17,709 nucleotides of DNA from the NCBI GenBank assembly GCA_031262005.1, contig JAISIO010000036.1, forward strand, positions 1-17,709, written 5' to 3'. This document shows, piece after piece, positions 1-5,667 of the stretch. This DNA comes from Bacteroidales bacterium (GTDB taxonomy: Bacteria; Bacteroidota; Bacteroidia; Bacteroidales; UBA1715). The position numbers and the translations under genes are program-made. The notes below the pieces were generated by a model, which saw only the letters and a program-made list of their open reading frames with translations, did not search any database and was not told the DNA's origin. The first letter of the stretch is position 1, and the number at the start of each line of letters is the position of its first letter.

Positions 1-204
1 TTGGGAAATATCACAATTCATTAATCCTTCGGCATCGTTGAATATACGGAGTTTTGCAATTTTTGCGCTTAACCATGCCGCATCGGCAGAGGTGTCGGCA
101 GTTTCTATACCGAGTAATAGTAGTAAACCACTGTCAATACGTGCTATACAATTGCTATCGACAGTTACTGATGCTCGGCTTACTCGTTGTATTATGGCTC
201 TCAT
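1..204 (-). CDS. dtd: D-aminoacyl-tRNA deacylase, N-terminal part (cut by window edge)
   Basis: The reverse strand is open from an ATG at 204 to the window edge, giving 68 residues. They begin MRAIIQRVSRASVTVD and continue with SGLLLLLGIE, an alternating A/D stretch, then KIAKLRIFNDAEGLMN. This order is the recognisable N-terminal half of the Dtd family, which removes D-amino acids (and glycine from tRNA-Ala) from mischarged tRNAs in the cytoplasm. The catalytic SQFTL-type and GP-type motifs lie in the missing part, so activity cannot be judged here. The start is fixed by the family-typical MRAxIQRVS opening. It lies 51 bases downstream of trpS on the same strand, so the two are probably co-transcribed, which fits a shared role in tRNA charging and proofreading. 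The gene was found by reading the reverse strand by eye. Confidence 0.93.
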   Translation of the reverse strand, partial: MRAIIQRVSRASVTVDSNCIARIDSGLLLLLGIETADTSADAAWLSAKIAKLRIFNDAEGLMNCDISQ

Positions 205-255
205 GTAATTGAATGATAGATTGTGCAATTTACTGAAATGGTATGTATCAGTTCC

Positions 256-1251
256 TTAAAATGCCTTGAATCCAACAATTTCACGCACGTCGCGCACGGT
301 TTTTGCTGCACTTTCACGTGCTTTTTCGGATCCTAAGCGAACCACACGTTGCAAATACGCTTCATCGGCAGCAATTGCTTTAATTTTTTCGCTGAATGGT
401 GCAACAAACGCAATCATATCTTCGGCTAATTGTTTTTTCATATCGCCGTAACGAATAGCGCAGGAATTATATAAATCATCGAAATGCTGAACCGTATCGG
501 GAGAGGAAACTATTTTCATCAGCGAGAATAAATTTTCAATTTCTTCGGGTTTGGTTTGATTTGGTTCGGTTGGTCCCACATCGGTTTTTGCTTTCATTAC
601 CTTTTTGCGAATGCTTTCGGCATCGTCTGCCAAATAGATTGCATTGCCTTCGCCTGCCGATTTTCCCATTTTTCCTGTTCCGTTCAATCCCGGTACTTTT
701 ACTAGTTGTTCTCCAAAATTAAAGGCTTGCGGCTCGGGAAAATAATCAACTCCATACATACGATTGAAGCGATTGCCGAATGTGCGTGTCATTTCCAAAT
801 GCTGCTCTTGATCTTTACCCACAGGTACTTTTGTTGCCCTATGAATTAAAATATCGGCAGCCATAAGGGTGGGGTAGGTTAGTAGTCCAGCATTAATATT
901 TCCAGGGTGTTGGCGTATTTTATCTTTGAACGAAGTGCAACGTTCCAATTCACCCATATACGCATTCATATTTAGAAATAAATATAATTCAGCAACTTCA
1001 GGTACATCGCTTTGAATGTATAATGTGGCTTTTTCGGGATCAAGTCCGGTAGCCAAATATTCTGCAAGTACTTGTTTTACGCTACCGTGCAGGTCTTTTG
1101 GGGTGGGGTGTGTGGTAAGCGAATGATAATCGGCTATGAAAAAATAGCAGTTGTATTCGTTTTGCATTTTTATAAAATTGCGCAATGCGCCAAAATAATT
1201 GCCAAGATGTAAATTTCCGGTGGGGCGTATGCCGCTTAATACTGTTTCCAT
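256..1251 (-). CDS. trpS: Tryptophanyl-tRNA synthetase
   Basis: This class I aminoacyl-tRNA synthetase (331 residues, normal bacterial length) charges tRNA-Trp with tryptophan using ATP in the cytoplasm. The first ATP-binding signature is HLGN at residues 15-18, inside GIRPTGNLHLGNYFGA. The second is KMGKS at 194-198, the TrpRS variant of KMSKS. Between them, PVGKDQEQHLEMTR (about 143-156) matches the conserved substrate-pocket segment of bacterial TrpRS. The start is secure because the METVLSGIRPTG opening is where the family begins. No strong Shine-Dalgarno sequence is seen, and the 5' side carries an 8-bp tandem repeat. It sits 52 bases after the cyclase-like gene and 51 before dtd, all leftward, so a three-gene transcription unit is plausible. 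Nothing looks truncated or mutated. Confidence 0.98.
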   Translation of the reverse strand: METVLSGIRPTGNLHLGNYFGALRNFIKMQNEYNCYFFIADYHSLTTHPTPKDLHGSVKQVLAEYLATGLDPEKATLYIQSDVPEVAELYLFLNMNAYMGELERCTSFKDKIRQHPGNINAGLLTYPTLMAADILIHRATKVPVGKDQEQHLEMTRTFGNRFNRMYGVDYFPEPQAFNFGEQLVKVPGLNGTGKMGKSAGEGNAIYLADDAESIRKKVMKAKTDVGPTEPNQTKPEEIENLFSLMKIVSSPDTVQHFDDLYNSCAIRYGDMKKQLAEDMIAFVAPFSEKIKAIAADEAYLQRVVRLGSEKARESAAKTVRDVREIVGFKAF

Positions 1252-1283
1252 ATTGAATAATTGAATAATTGAATAACTGAATA
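1252..1283. repeat. 8-bp tandem repeat, four copies
   Basis: Three perfect copies of ATTGAATA (1252-1259, 1260-1267, 1268-1275) are followed by one copy with a single change, ACTGAATA (1276-1283). The array fills the gap between the cyclase-like gene and trpS and would lie in the 5' leader of trpS. Its period does not change a reading frame, because it is noncoding. Copy number could vary by slippage, but no effect on expression can be shown from the sequence. Confidence 0.9.
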
Positions 1284-1303
1284 ATTTTTTTGAACTCGTT
1301 GAG

Positions 1304-2233
1304 TTATATTAAATGCGACGTGTTTAAGTTTCCTAAACTTACGGTTATCATGCGCTGCGATTCGGCGCGTTGCCAACGACTTGCTACTTGAATGTGTACA
1401 TTATATACTATCAATTCGGATTCTTTCGATTTTATTTCACCAATTTTCAACACATCGGAATTGATAACGCCAAATTCTCTTGAACTTTGTTTTTCAAAAA
1501 TTGCGTCGGGATTGTGTTCCAAAATATCGAAATCGTAACTGCCTTGAATATCGTAAATATTGGCAATGTCGTCAATGGTAATAAGTTGTAAATTTTCCAT
1601 ACCATCGATATTGAGCGTAAACCAGTCGTATACATTTTGGTCAATAATACAACGGTTCAGCGTGTCTTTGCTCAAAATGCGGGCATTGTTGATAACTGCC
1701 GAGCCATAATGACTTTTGTCGAAATAGTACAATGTATCGTAAGTAATGGCGTAACGCAAACTTGCGCCGCCGACTATTTTACGTAGTTTTGGGAAAAAGT
1801 GATATGAATTGTAAGCTCGCAGTACGATGGCAAAATTGCAAGCAAAGAGCAAAGCGTGCAGCGGAATGTCGAAAATTACAAAACCACCGTCGCCGGTTGA
1901 TATAAAATTTTCTTCGATTTCACTTTTGGTGTATTTTTGAAACAGAAATGCGTGATTTTTAAAACACATATCAATAGTTTCGGTAAAGAGTAGTTTGAAC
2001 ATAAAAGGTATTAAAGCCTGTTCAAATTTTTCGTAGGAACTGTATTTATATATGTCGATACCTAACACTGATTTGCGGTTAATCGTTTTAATATCAACAT
2101 ATTGCGTTAGTTTTTGTTTGAGATCGTATTCTTTGGGAAGTAGATTTACTTTTTCAAACACATATTTTTCGTCAAAATCTTCAAGTAAGCGCGAAATGTG
2201 TTCGTAATCGAGTAATCGAGTAGTTTTGTTCAT
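1304..2233 (-). CDS. Class III nucleotidyl-cyclase-like protein, divergent active site
   Basis: A cytoplasmic protein of 309 residues with no signal peptide or membrane segment. The middle reads like a class III adenylate/guanylate cyclase fold. VLGIDIYKYS has the first metal-binding Asp (D60), STGDGGFVIF has the second (D115), and after a basic G-A-S-L-R strand (R160) comes HYGSAVINNARIL, the counterpart of the family YWG...VN.A.R segment. R185 aligns with the transition-state Arg. In an ungapped alignment the transition-state Asn falls on I181 (N182 is next to it), and the two adenine-specifying positions are I111 and S174 rather than Lys and Asp. The base specificity is therefore unknown, or the protein may be a non-catalytic sensor. 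Residues 190-309 form a C-terminal region I do not recognise. Pyrimidine cyclases of Pycsar defence are one comparison, but no effector gene is adjacent. It is probably co-transcribed with trpS. The fold call is fairly sure; activity is not. Confidence 0.68.
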   Translation of the reverse strand: MNKTTRLLDYEHISRLLEDFDEKYVFEKVNLLPKEYDLKQKLTQYVDIKTINRKSVLGIDIYKYSSYEKFEQALIPFMFKLLFTETIDMCFKNHAFLFQKYTKSEIEENFISTGDGGFVIFDIPLHALLFACNFAIVLRAYNSYHFFPKLRKIVGGASLRYAITYDTLYYFDKSHYGSAVINNARILSKDTLNRCIIDQNVYDWFTLNIDGMENLQLITIDDIANIYDIQGSYDFDILEHNPDAIFEKQSSREFGVINSDVLKIGEIKSKESELIVYNVHIQVASRWQRAESQRMITVSLGNLNTSHLI

Positions 2234-2250
2234 ATTGTCGTACTTTTTGA

Positions 2251-2258
2251 CAAAAATA
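2251..2258 (-). promoter_or_regulatory. Putative -7 box for the cyclase-like gene
   Basis: Read on the reverse strand this is TATTTTTG, a match to the Bacteroides -7 consensus TAnnTTTG. It lies 17 bases before the ATG at 2233, so transcription would start about 10 bases ahead of the start codon. A TTTG that might be the -33 element lies at 2287-2284, but the 25-base spacing is longer than the usual 19-21, so the assignment is tentative. Confidence 0.45.
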
Positions 2259-2265
2259 CATTTTA

Positions 2266-2293
2266 ATTACAAATTATAAATTACAAATCATAA
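2266..2293. repeat. 14-bp tandem duplication in the divergent intergenic region
   Basis: ATTACAAATTATAA (2266-2279) is followed directly by ATTACAAATCATAA (2280-2293), identical at 13 of 14 positions. A further ATTAA continues the pattern. The repeat lies between the two outward-facing promoter boxes of the cyclase-like gene and the glycosyltransferase gene. It may be plain AT-rich slippage or a pair of binding sites; the sequence does not decide. Confidence 0.75.
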
Positions 2294-2311
2294 ATTAATC
2301 CTTAAAAACGC

Positions 2312-2319
2312 TATTTTTG
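2312..2319 (+). promoter_or_regulatory. Putative -7 box touching the glycosyltransferase start
   Basis: TATTTTTG fits the Bacteroides -7 consensus TAnnTTTG, but it ends only four bases before the ATG at 2324. If it is used, the transcript would begin at or within a base or two of the start codon, so the mRNA would be nearly leaderless. No clear TTTG is visible 19-21 bases upstream, so this may be a chance match in AT-rich DNA. Confidence 0.35.
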
Positions 2320-2323
2320 CGCC

Positions 2324-3475
2324 ATGATTGAGATTAAATATATAGTAATAGAACAACTACTTACTTATGCCTTGTTAGCTTTTGCTGCATTGCAATTGTT
2401 CTATTATTTGTTTTTTTATATGCGCTTAATTTTTGTAAAGCATCGACCAACAACATCAAACAATAATGTGCCGATTTCGGTAATTATTTGTGCCAAAAAT
2501 CAAGAGGATAATTTACGGAAATTTCTGCCTTTGGTATTGGAGCAAACGTATAAAAACTATGAAGTAATTGTGGTAAACGATTGTTCGACCGATAATACCG
2601 AATTTTTGCTATCGCAGTTGCAAAAAAAATATCCGCACTTGCGCACCACGTTTATAAAAGAAGATGCTCGATTCAGGCATGGTAAAAAACTGGCTGTAAC
2701 TATTGGTATAAAAGCTGCTCAGTATGATTATTTTGTGTTTATTGATGCCGATTGTTATCCTGTTTCTCAGGATTGGTTGCAGGCAATAAGCAATAAGTTC
2801 GAGAATAACAAACAAATAGTGTTAGGTTACGGCGGCTACGAAAGCAAGCCCGGAATGTTGGATAAACTCGTGCGTTACGATACGTTGCAGGTAGCTATGA
2901 ATTATTTATCGTTTGCCCAAGCAGGACTGCCTTACATGGGCGTGGGGCGCAACATGGCGTATACTCGCGAAGCATATATGAAAAGTAGTCGTTTTTCAAA
3001 GCATTATCACATACTTTCGGGCGATGATGATTTGTTTGTGAGTGAGGTAGGACGAAGGAATAATTCGGACATAGAAATTTCGCCGCAATCGCTTACGCGC
3101 TCTGTGCAAGTTGATAGCTACAAGCAGTGGTGCGCTCAAAAACGCCGACATTTGACAAGTTCCAAAAAGTACCGTTGGGTGCATAAATTTTTGTTGGCTC
3201 TCGAACCATTTTCTCGGGAAATGTTTTATTTGTTTGCAATTTTTTACGCCTTGCTTTACATTGCAGCGGATTGCCGTTTCTTGTTGGAAATAGTGCTTTC
3301 GATAGTGGCACTGCGCTTGGTGTTGCAACACATTATAGTGGGTTGTATAGCCAAACGCTTGAATGAAAACGGACTTGTTCCGTACATTCTGCTCTTCGAT
3401 ATTTTTATGCCATTAAGCACACTGTGGTTTTTTGTGCAAAATAAACTAAGGCGTCATAGGAATGCTCGCTGGTAA
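2324..3475 (+). CDS. Membrane-anchored family 2 glycosyltransferase
   Basis: A 383-residue processive-type GT2 enzyme, expected to transfer a sugar from a nucleotide-sugar to an envelope glycan or lipid on the inner membrane. An N-terminal hydrophobic segment (about 10-37) precedes the catalytic domain, which begins PISVIICAKNQEDNL at 50. Visible catalytic elements are the nucleotide-binding Asp in VNDCSTDNT (D86), the metal-binding DAD at 141-143, SGDDD at 232-236 in the place of the ED catalytic base, and QKRRH at 272-276 in the position of the QxxRW motif. Two or three C-terminal membrane spans follow (about 298-345 and 352-371). The ATG at 2324 is the only start that keeps the first membrane segment. 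The next gene follows after 28 bases. The acceptor and sugar cannot be inferred, and the neighbours do not form a polysaccharide locus. Confidence 0.9.
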   Translation: MIEIKYIVIEQLLTYALLAFAALQLFYYLFFYMRLIFVKHRPTTSNNNVPISVIICAKNQEDNLRKFLPLVLEQTYKNYEVIVVNDCSTDNTEFLLSQLQKKYPHLRTTFIKEDARFRHGKKLAVTIGIKAAQYDYFVFIDADCYPVSQDWLQAISNKFENNKQIVLGYGGYESKPGMLDKLVRYDTLQVAMNYLSFAQAGLPYMGVGRNMAYTREAYMKSSRFSKHYHILSGDDDLFVSEVGRRNNSDIEISPQSLTRSVQVDSYKQWCAQKRRHLTSSKKYRWVHKFLLALEPFSREMFYLFAIFYALLYIAADCRFLLEIVLSIVALRLVLQHIIVGCIAKRLNENGLVPYILLFDIFMPLSTLWFFVQNKLRRHRNARW

Positions 3476-3503
3476 ATAACACATAATCAAACAATAATAT
3501 CGT

Positions 3504-4127
3504 ATGAAAAGAGTAGTTTCACTTTTATTTATTTGTGCCTTTTTTATGAGTGCTTTTGCGCAAAAAAGCGAAGAAAAACTTGTGCGAAAAGCCTTTGATA
3601 ATTATAAAACGGCAGTGTTGAATAAGCAAGGCGAGCAAGCTGTAAACTATGTGTCCGCTAAAACCATAGATTATTACAGTAATATGCTGGAATTGGTGAA
3701 AACCGCTGATAGTACAACAATAGACCGTTTACAGCTTATGGATAAATTGATGGTGCTCACAGTGCGCCTCCGTATTCCTAAAGAAGAAATACTGAAATTT
3801 GACGGAAAATCATTTTTAGAATACGGAATTTCTAATGGCATGATAGGCAATATTGCAAATTTTTCCATAGGCGATGTAAAAATAACAGGTGATACGGCGA
3901 AAGGTCAATTTATGGTAGGTAAGGAGAAAGCACCGTTTTATTACGATTTTTATAAAGAAAACGGACAGTGGAAAATAGATTTAACGTCGATACTCGCCAT
4001 TTCGGAAACGGCTTTTTCAGCCATGATACAAGAAAGCGGACAGACTGAAAATGAGATTTTACTTCTTTTATTGGAGAAGATTGCTGGAGCAAAACCCGAT
4101 AACACAATGTGGCAACCGATATTGTGA
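3504..4127 (+). CDS. Exported protein with possible NTF2-like fold
   Basis: A 207-residue protein with a clear Sec signal peptide: MKRVV, a hydrophobic core, then SAFAQ, with cleavage expected after residue 19 or so. The mature part opens with a helical segment (VRKAFDNYKTAVLNKQGEQAV) and ends in a strand-rich part with DFYKENGQWKIDLTSIL (about 150-166). That layout resembles small NTF2-like/SnoaL-like proteins of Bacteroidota, where a helix is followed by a curved sheet whose last strand carries a G-x-W-K-I pattern. No catalytic residues are evident. The likely site is the periplasm. It follows the glycosyltransferase by 28 bases, so they probably share a transcript, but nothing shows that they work together. 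The fold is a guess from the pattern; function is unknown. Confidence 0.75.
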   Translation: MKRVVSLLFICAFFMSAFAQKSEEKLVRKAFDNYKTAVLNKQGEQAVNYVSAKTIDYYSNMLELVKTADSTTIDRLQLMDKLMVLTVRLRIPKEEILKFDGKSFLEYGISNGMIGNIANFSIGDVKITGDTAKGQFMVGKEKAPFYYDFYKENGQWKIDLTSILAISETAFSAMIQESGQTENEILLLLLEKIAGAKPDNTMWQPIL

Positions 4128-4167
4128 GAACAAGTTGCCGAGCAAGAAGGGAATAATTAACGATTTA

Positions 4168-4198
4168 TTTGTTTCAATAAGAAAATGCACTATTTTTG
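4168..4198 (+). promoter_or_regulatory. Bacteroides-type promoter for mntA-hepT-rsmG
   Basis: A TTTG at 4168-4171 (-33 element) and TATTTTTG at 4191-4198 (-7 element, TAnnTTTG) are separated by 19 bases, the expected Bacteroidota spacing. The start point would fall near 4203-4206, giving a leader of about 18 bases before the ATG at 4223. This is the best complete promoter in the window and gives the toxin-antitoxin genes their own transcription start. Confidence 0.7.
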
Positions 4199-4222
4199 TT
4201 TACAACCAAACAAAGAAACAAT

Positions 4223-4522
4223 ATGAGTTTCCTTACTCCATACAATGAGCAGATACAAAAAATATGCAGGCAATATAATGTAAAACAAATGTTTGCCTTC
4301 GGCTCCGTGCTTACCAGTGCATTTAGCGAACAAAGTGATGTGGATTTAATAGTGTCGTTCAATCAAATGCCGATAGAAAATTATGCGGACAATTATTTTG
4401 ATTTAAAATTTACATTACAAGATATTCTTAACCGTCCTGTTGATTTGCTTGAAGAACAAGCAATTAAAAATCCATATTTTTTGCAAAATGTCAATCATTC
4501 AAAACAATTAATTTATGGATAG
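4223..4522 (+). CDS. mntA: MntA-type minimal nucleotidyltransferase antitoxin
   Basis: A 99-residue minimal nucleotidyltransferase. It has the full GS-x10-DxD signature (G27-S28, then D39 and D41 in SDVDLIV), and a third acidic residue at D74 in RPVDLL. All three metal-binding carboxylates are present, so it should be active. In characterised MntA-HepT systems this enzyme neutralises the HEPN toxin by adding AMP to the tyrosine of its RX4HXY motif. That mechanism is known for the family and is inferred here. The ATG at 4223 was chosen over a TTG at 4196 because the TTG overlaps the -7 promoter box and the MSFLTPYNEQIQKIC opening is typical. Its last 8 bases overlap hepT, which ensures coupled synthesis. 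Confidence 0.92.
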   Translation: MSFLTPYNEQIQKICRQYNVKQMFAFGSVLTSAFSEQSDVDLIVSFNQMPIENYADNYFDLKFTLQDILNRPVDLLEEQAIKNPYFLQNVNHSKQLIYG

Positions 4523-4874
4523 TGAAATACAATCGTTGTTGTACGATATTTTGAGGTCGATAGAAGAAATAGATAGTTTTTTTGCCGATAGACCAAAATT
4601 ATTCGATGACTATAAAAAAGATGTGCGCACTAAAAGAGCCGTAGAGCGGAATATAGAAATTATAGGTGAAGCTACAAATAGAATTTTAAAAATAAATCAA
4701 CACATAGAAATTAGTAATGCTCGTAAAATAGTGGAAGCTCGGAATCGCATTATTCATGGCTACGATTCGATTTCCGACGAGGTTATCTGGGGGATTGTAG
4801 TTCGCCATCTGCCGCTTTTGAAAATGGAACTGAGTGCTATGATTGAAAAGAGTAATACAAATCTAAAAAAATGA
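4515..4874 (+). CDS. hepT: HepT-type HEPN ribonuclease toxin (DUF86)
   Basis: A 119-residue, mostly helical protein of the HepT/DUF86 family. The HEPN active site is intact: ARNRIIHGYD gives R76-x4-H81-x-Y83, the RX4HXY motif. R76 and H81 are the RNA-cleaving residues, and Y83 is the one that MntA modifies with AMP in studied systems. The conserved family segment ERNIEIIGEATNRI is at about 44-57. Length is usual for the family. The gene starts inside the end of mntA (8-base overlap, different frame) and its TGA overlaps the rsmG ATG (ATGA at 4871-4874). Translation of antitoxin, toxin and rRNA methyltransferase therefore looks chained. I see no frameshift or lost catalytic residue, so the toxin should be functional. 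Confidence 0.93.
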   Translation: MDSEIQSLLYDILRSIEEIDSFFADRPKLFDDYKKDVRTKRAVERNIEIIGEATNRILKINQHIEISNARKIVEARNRIIHGYDSISDEVIWGIVVRHLPLLKMELSAMIEKSNTNLKK

Positions 4875-5494
4875 AAGAAATTTACGAATATTTTCCCGAT
4901 TTAACCAAAGTACAATATGCCCAATTTGCGCAGTTAGACGAACTGTATAGGTTTTGGAATGAGCGCATTAATGTAATTTCACGGAAGGATATAGACAATT
5001 TGTATTCGCACCACGTGCTCCATTCGTTGGCAATTGCACGGTGTTTTGAATTTAAACAAAACAGTTCCATTCTCGATGTGGGTACCGGCGGCGGATTTCC
5101 GGGTATTCCGTTGGCAATTATGTTCCCCAAAGTGCAGTTTTGCTTGATTGATGCTATTGAGAAAAAAATACGAGTGGTGAACGAAGTTGTCGCTGCGCTT
5201 GGTTTGGACAATGTGCGGGCACTGCAAATGCGCGTTGAAAATTTTCCGGAACGATTTGATTATGTGATAAGTAGAGCGGTAACTTCTTTCCCTGAATTTT
5301 ATAAAATTGCCTATAAATCGGTAAGTACTATTTGCAATAATAAATTACACAATGGTATAATTTATTTAAAAGGCGGCGATTTTTTTGAAGAAATGAAGGG
5401 GTTTAAAAAATATAAAATATTCAATATCAGTAATTTTTATACTGATGAATTTTTTGAAACAAAAAAAATAATATATCTCCCTGTGGAATACTAA
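4871..5494 (+). CDS. rsmG: 16S rRNA (guanine-527-N7) methyltransferase RsmG
   Basis: A 207-residue Rossmann-fold methyltransferase. It methylates N7 of G527 in 16S rRNA using S-adenosylmethionine; loss of this activity gives low-level streptomycin resistance in other bacteria. The SAM-binding motif LDVGTGGGFPGIP is at 68-80, preceded by the family segment NVISRKD (34-40) and a histidine-rich stretch HHVLHSLA (47-54). The acidic end of the next strand (LIDA, 92-95) and ISRAV (133-137) match RsmG. Length is normal. The ATG at 4871 overlaps the hepT stop codon by ATGA, so ribosomes may re-initiate from the toxin gene. I see no separate promoter box directly before it, so its transcription probably depends on the promoter at 4168-4198 or further upstream. 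Confidence 0.96.
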   Translation: MKEIYEYFPDLTKVQYAQFAQLDELYRFWNERINVISRKDIDNLYSHHVLHSLAIARCFEFKQNSSILDVGTGGGFPGIPLAIMFPKVQFCLIDAIEKKIRVVNEVVAALGLDNVRALQMRVENFPERFDYVISRAVTSFPEFYKIAYKSVSTICNNKLHNGIIYLKGGDFFEEMKGFKKYKIFNISNFYTDEFFETKKIIYLPVEY

Positions 5495-5667
5495 ACCACT
5501 GGATAACATTACTTTGGCATCTCGTAAAAACACTTTTTATATAATTGGGTATAGTCCACATAAAAAATACCATAGCCTATAATAAAATCGGACATTTCAA
5601 ATTTCAAATGGGAATTTTTTTCTACATTTGTGCTATTATTCACAAAGAAATAAATTCCAATACCTCA
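5495..5667. other. Intergenic leader region before the folding-protein block
   Basis: This 173-base AT-rich stretch holds no convincing gene or RNA. It contains a doubled ATTTCAA at about 5594-5607 and the -7 promoter box described separately. No hairpin followed by a T-run was found after rsmG, so transcription may read through into the next gene. Confidence 0.5.
5623..5630 (+). promoter_or_regulatory. Putative -7 box for the peptidyl-prolyl isomerase gene
   Basis: TACATTTG is an exact match to TAnnTTTG. It ends 37 bases before the ATG at 5668, leaving a leader of roughly 30 bases. Only a weak TTTC (5602-5605) occupies the -33 position. It probably starts the transcript of the isomerase, lipoprotein, protease and surA genes. 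Confidence 0.5.

Noticed and set aside
1304..2233. A Pycsar-type defence locus around the cyclase-like gene
   Set aside because: Pycsar needs an adjacent effector (membrane-spanning or TIR/NADase). The neighbours are trpS and a typical family 2 glycosyltransferase with intact catalytic motifs, so no effector is visible.
1252..2293. Short direct repeats as a CRISPR array
   Set aside because: The units are 8 and 14 bases long, contiguous, without spacers, and have no cas genes nearby.
4196..4225. A TTG start for mntA at 4196
   Set aside because: It lies inside the -7 promoter box TATTTTTG, so the transcript should begin after it. The ATG at 4223 gives a typical N-terminus.
4051..4248. A 65-residue reading frame bridging the exported protein and mntA
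   Set aside because: It overlaps the end of the exported protein, the mntA promoter and the mntA start in another frame, and shows no family resemblance.
5545..5667. A 41-residue N-terminal extension of the peptidyl-prolyl isomerase
   Set aside because: The extension would precede a clean Sec signal peptide at 5668, and the promoter box falls within it.
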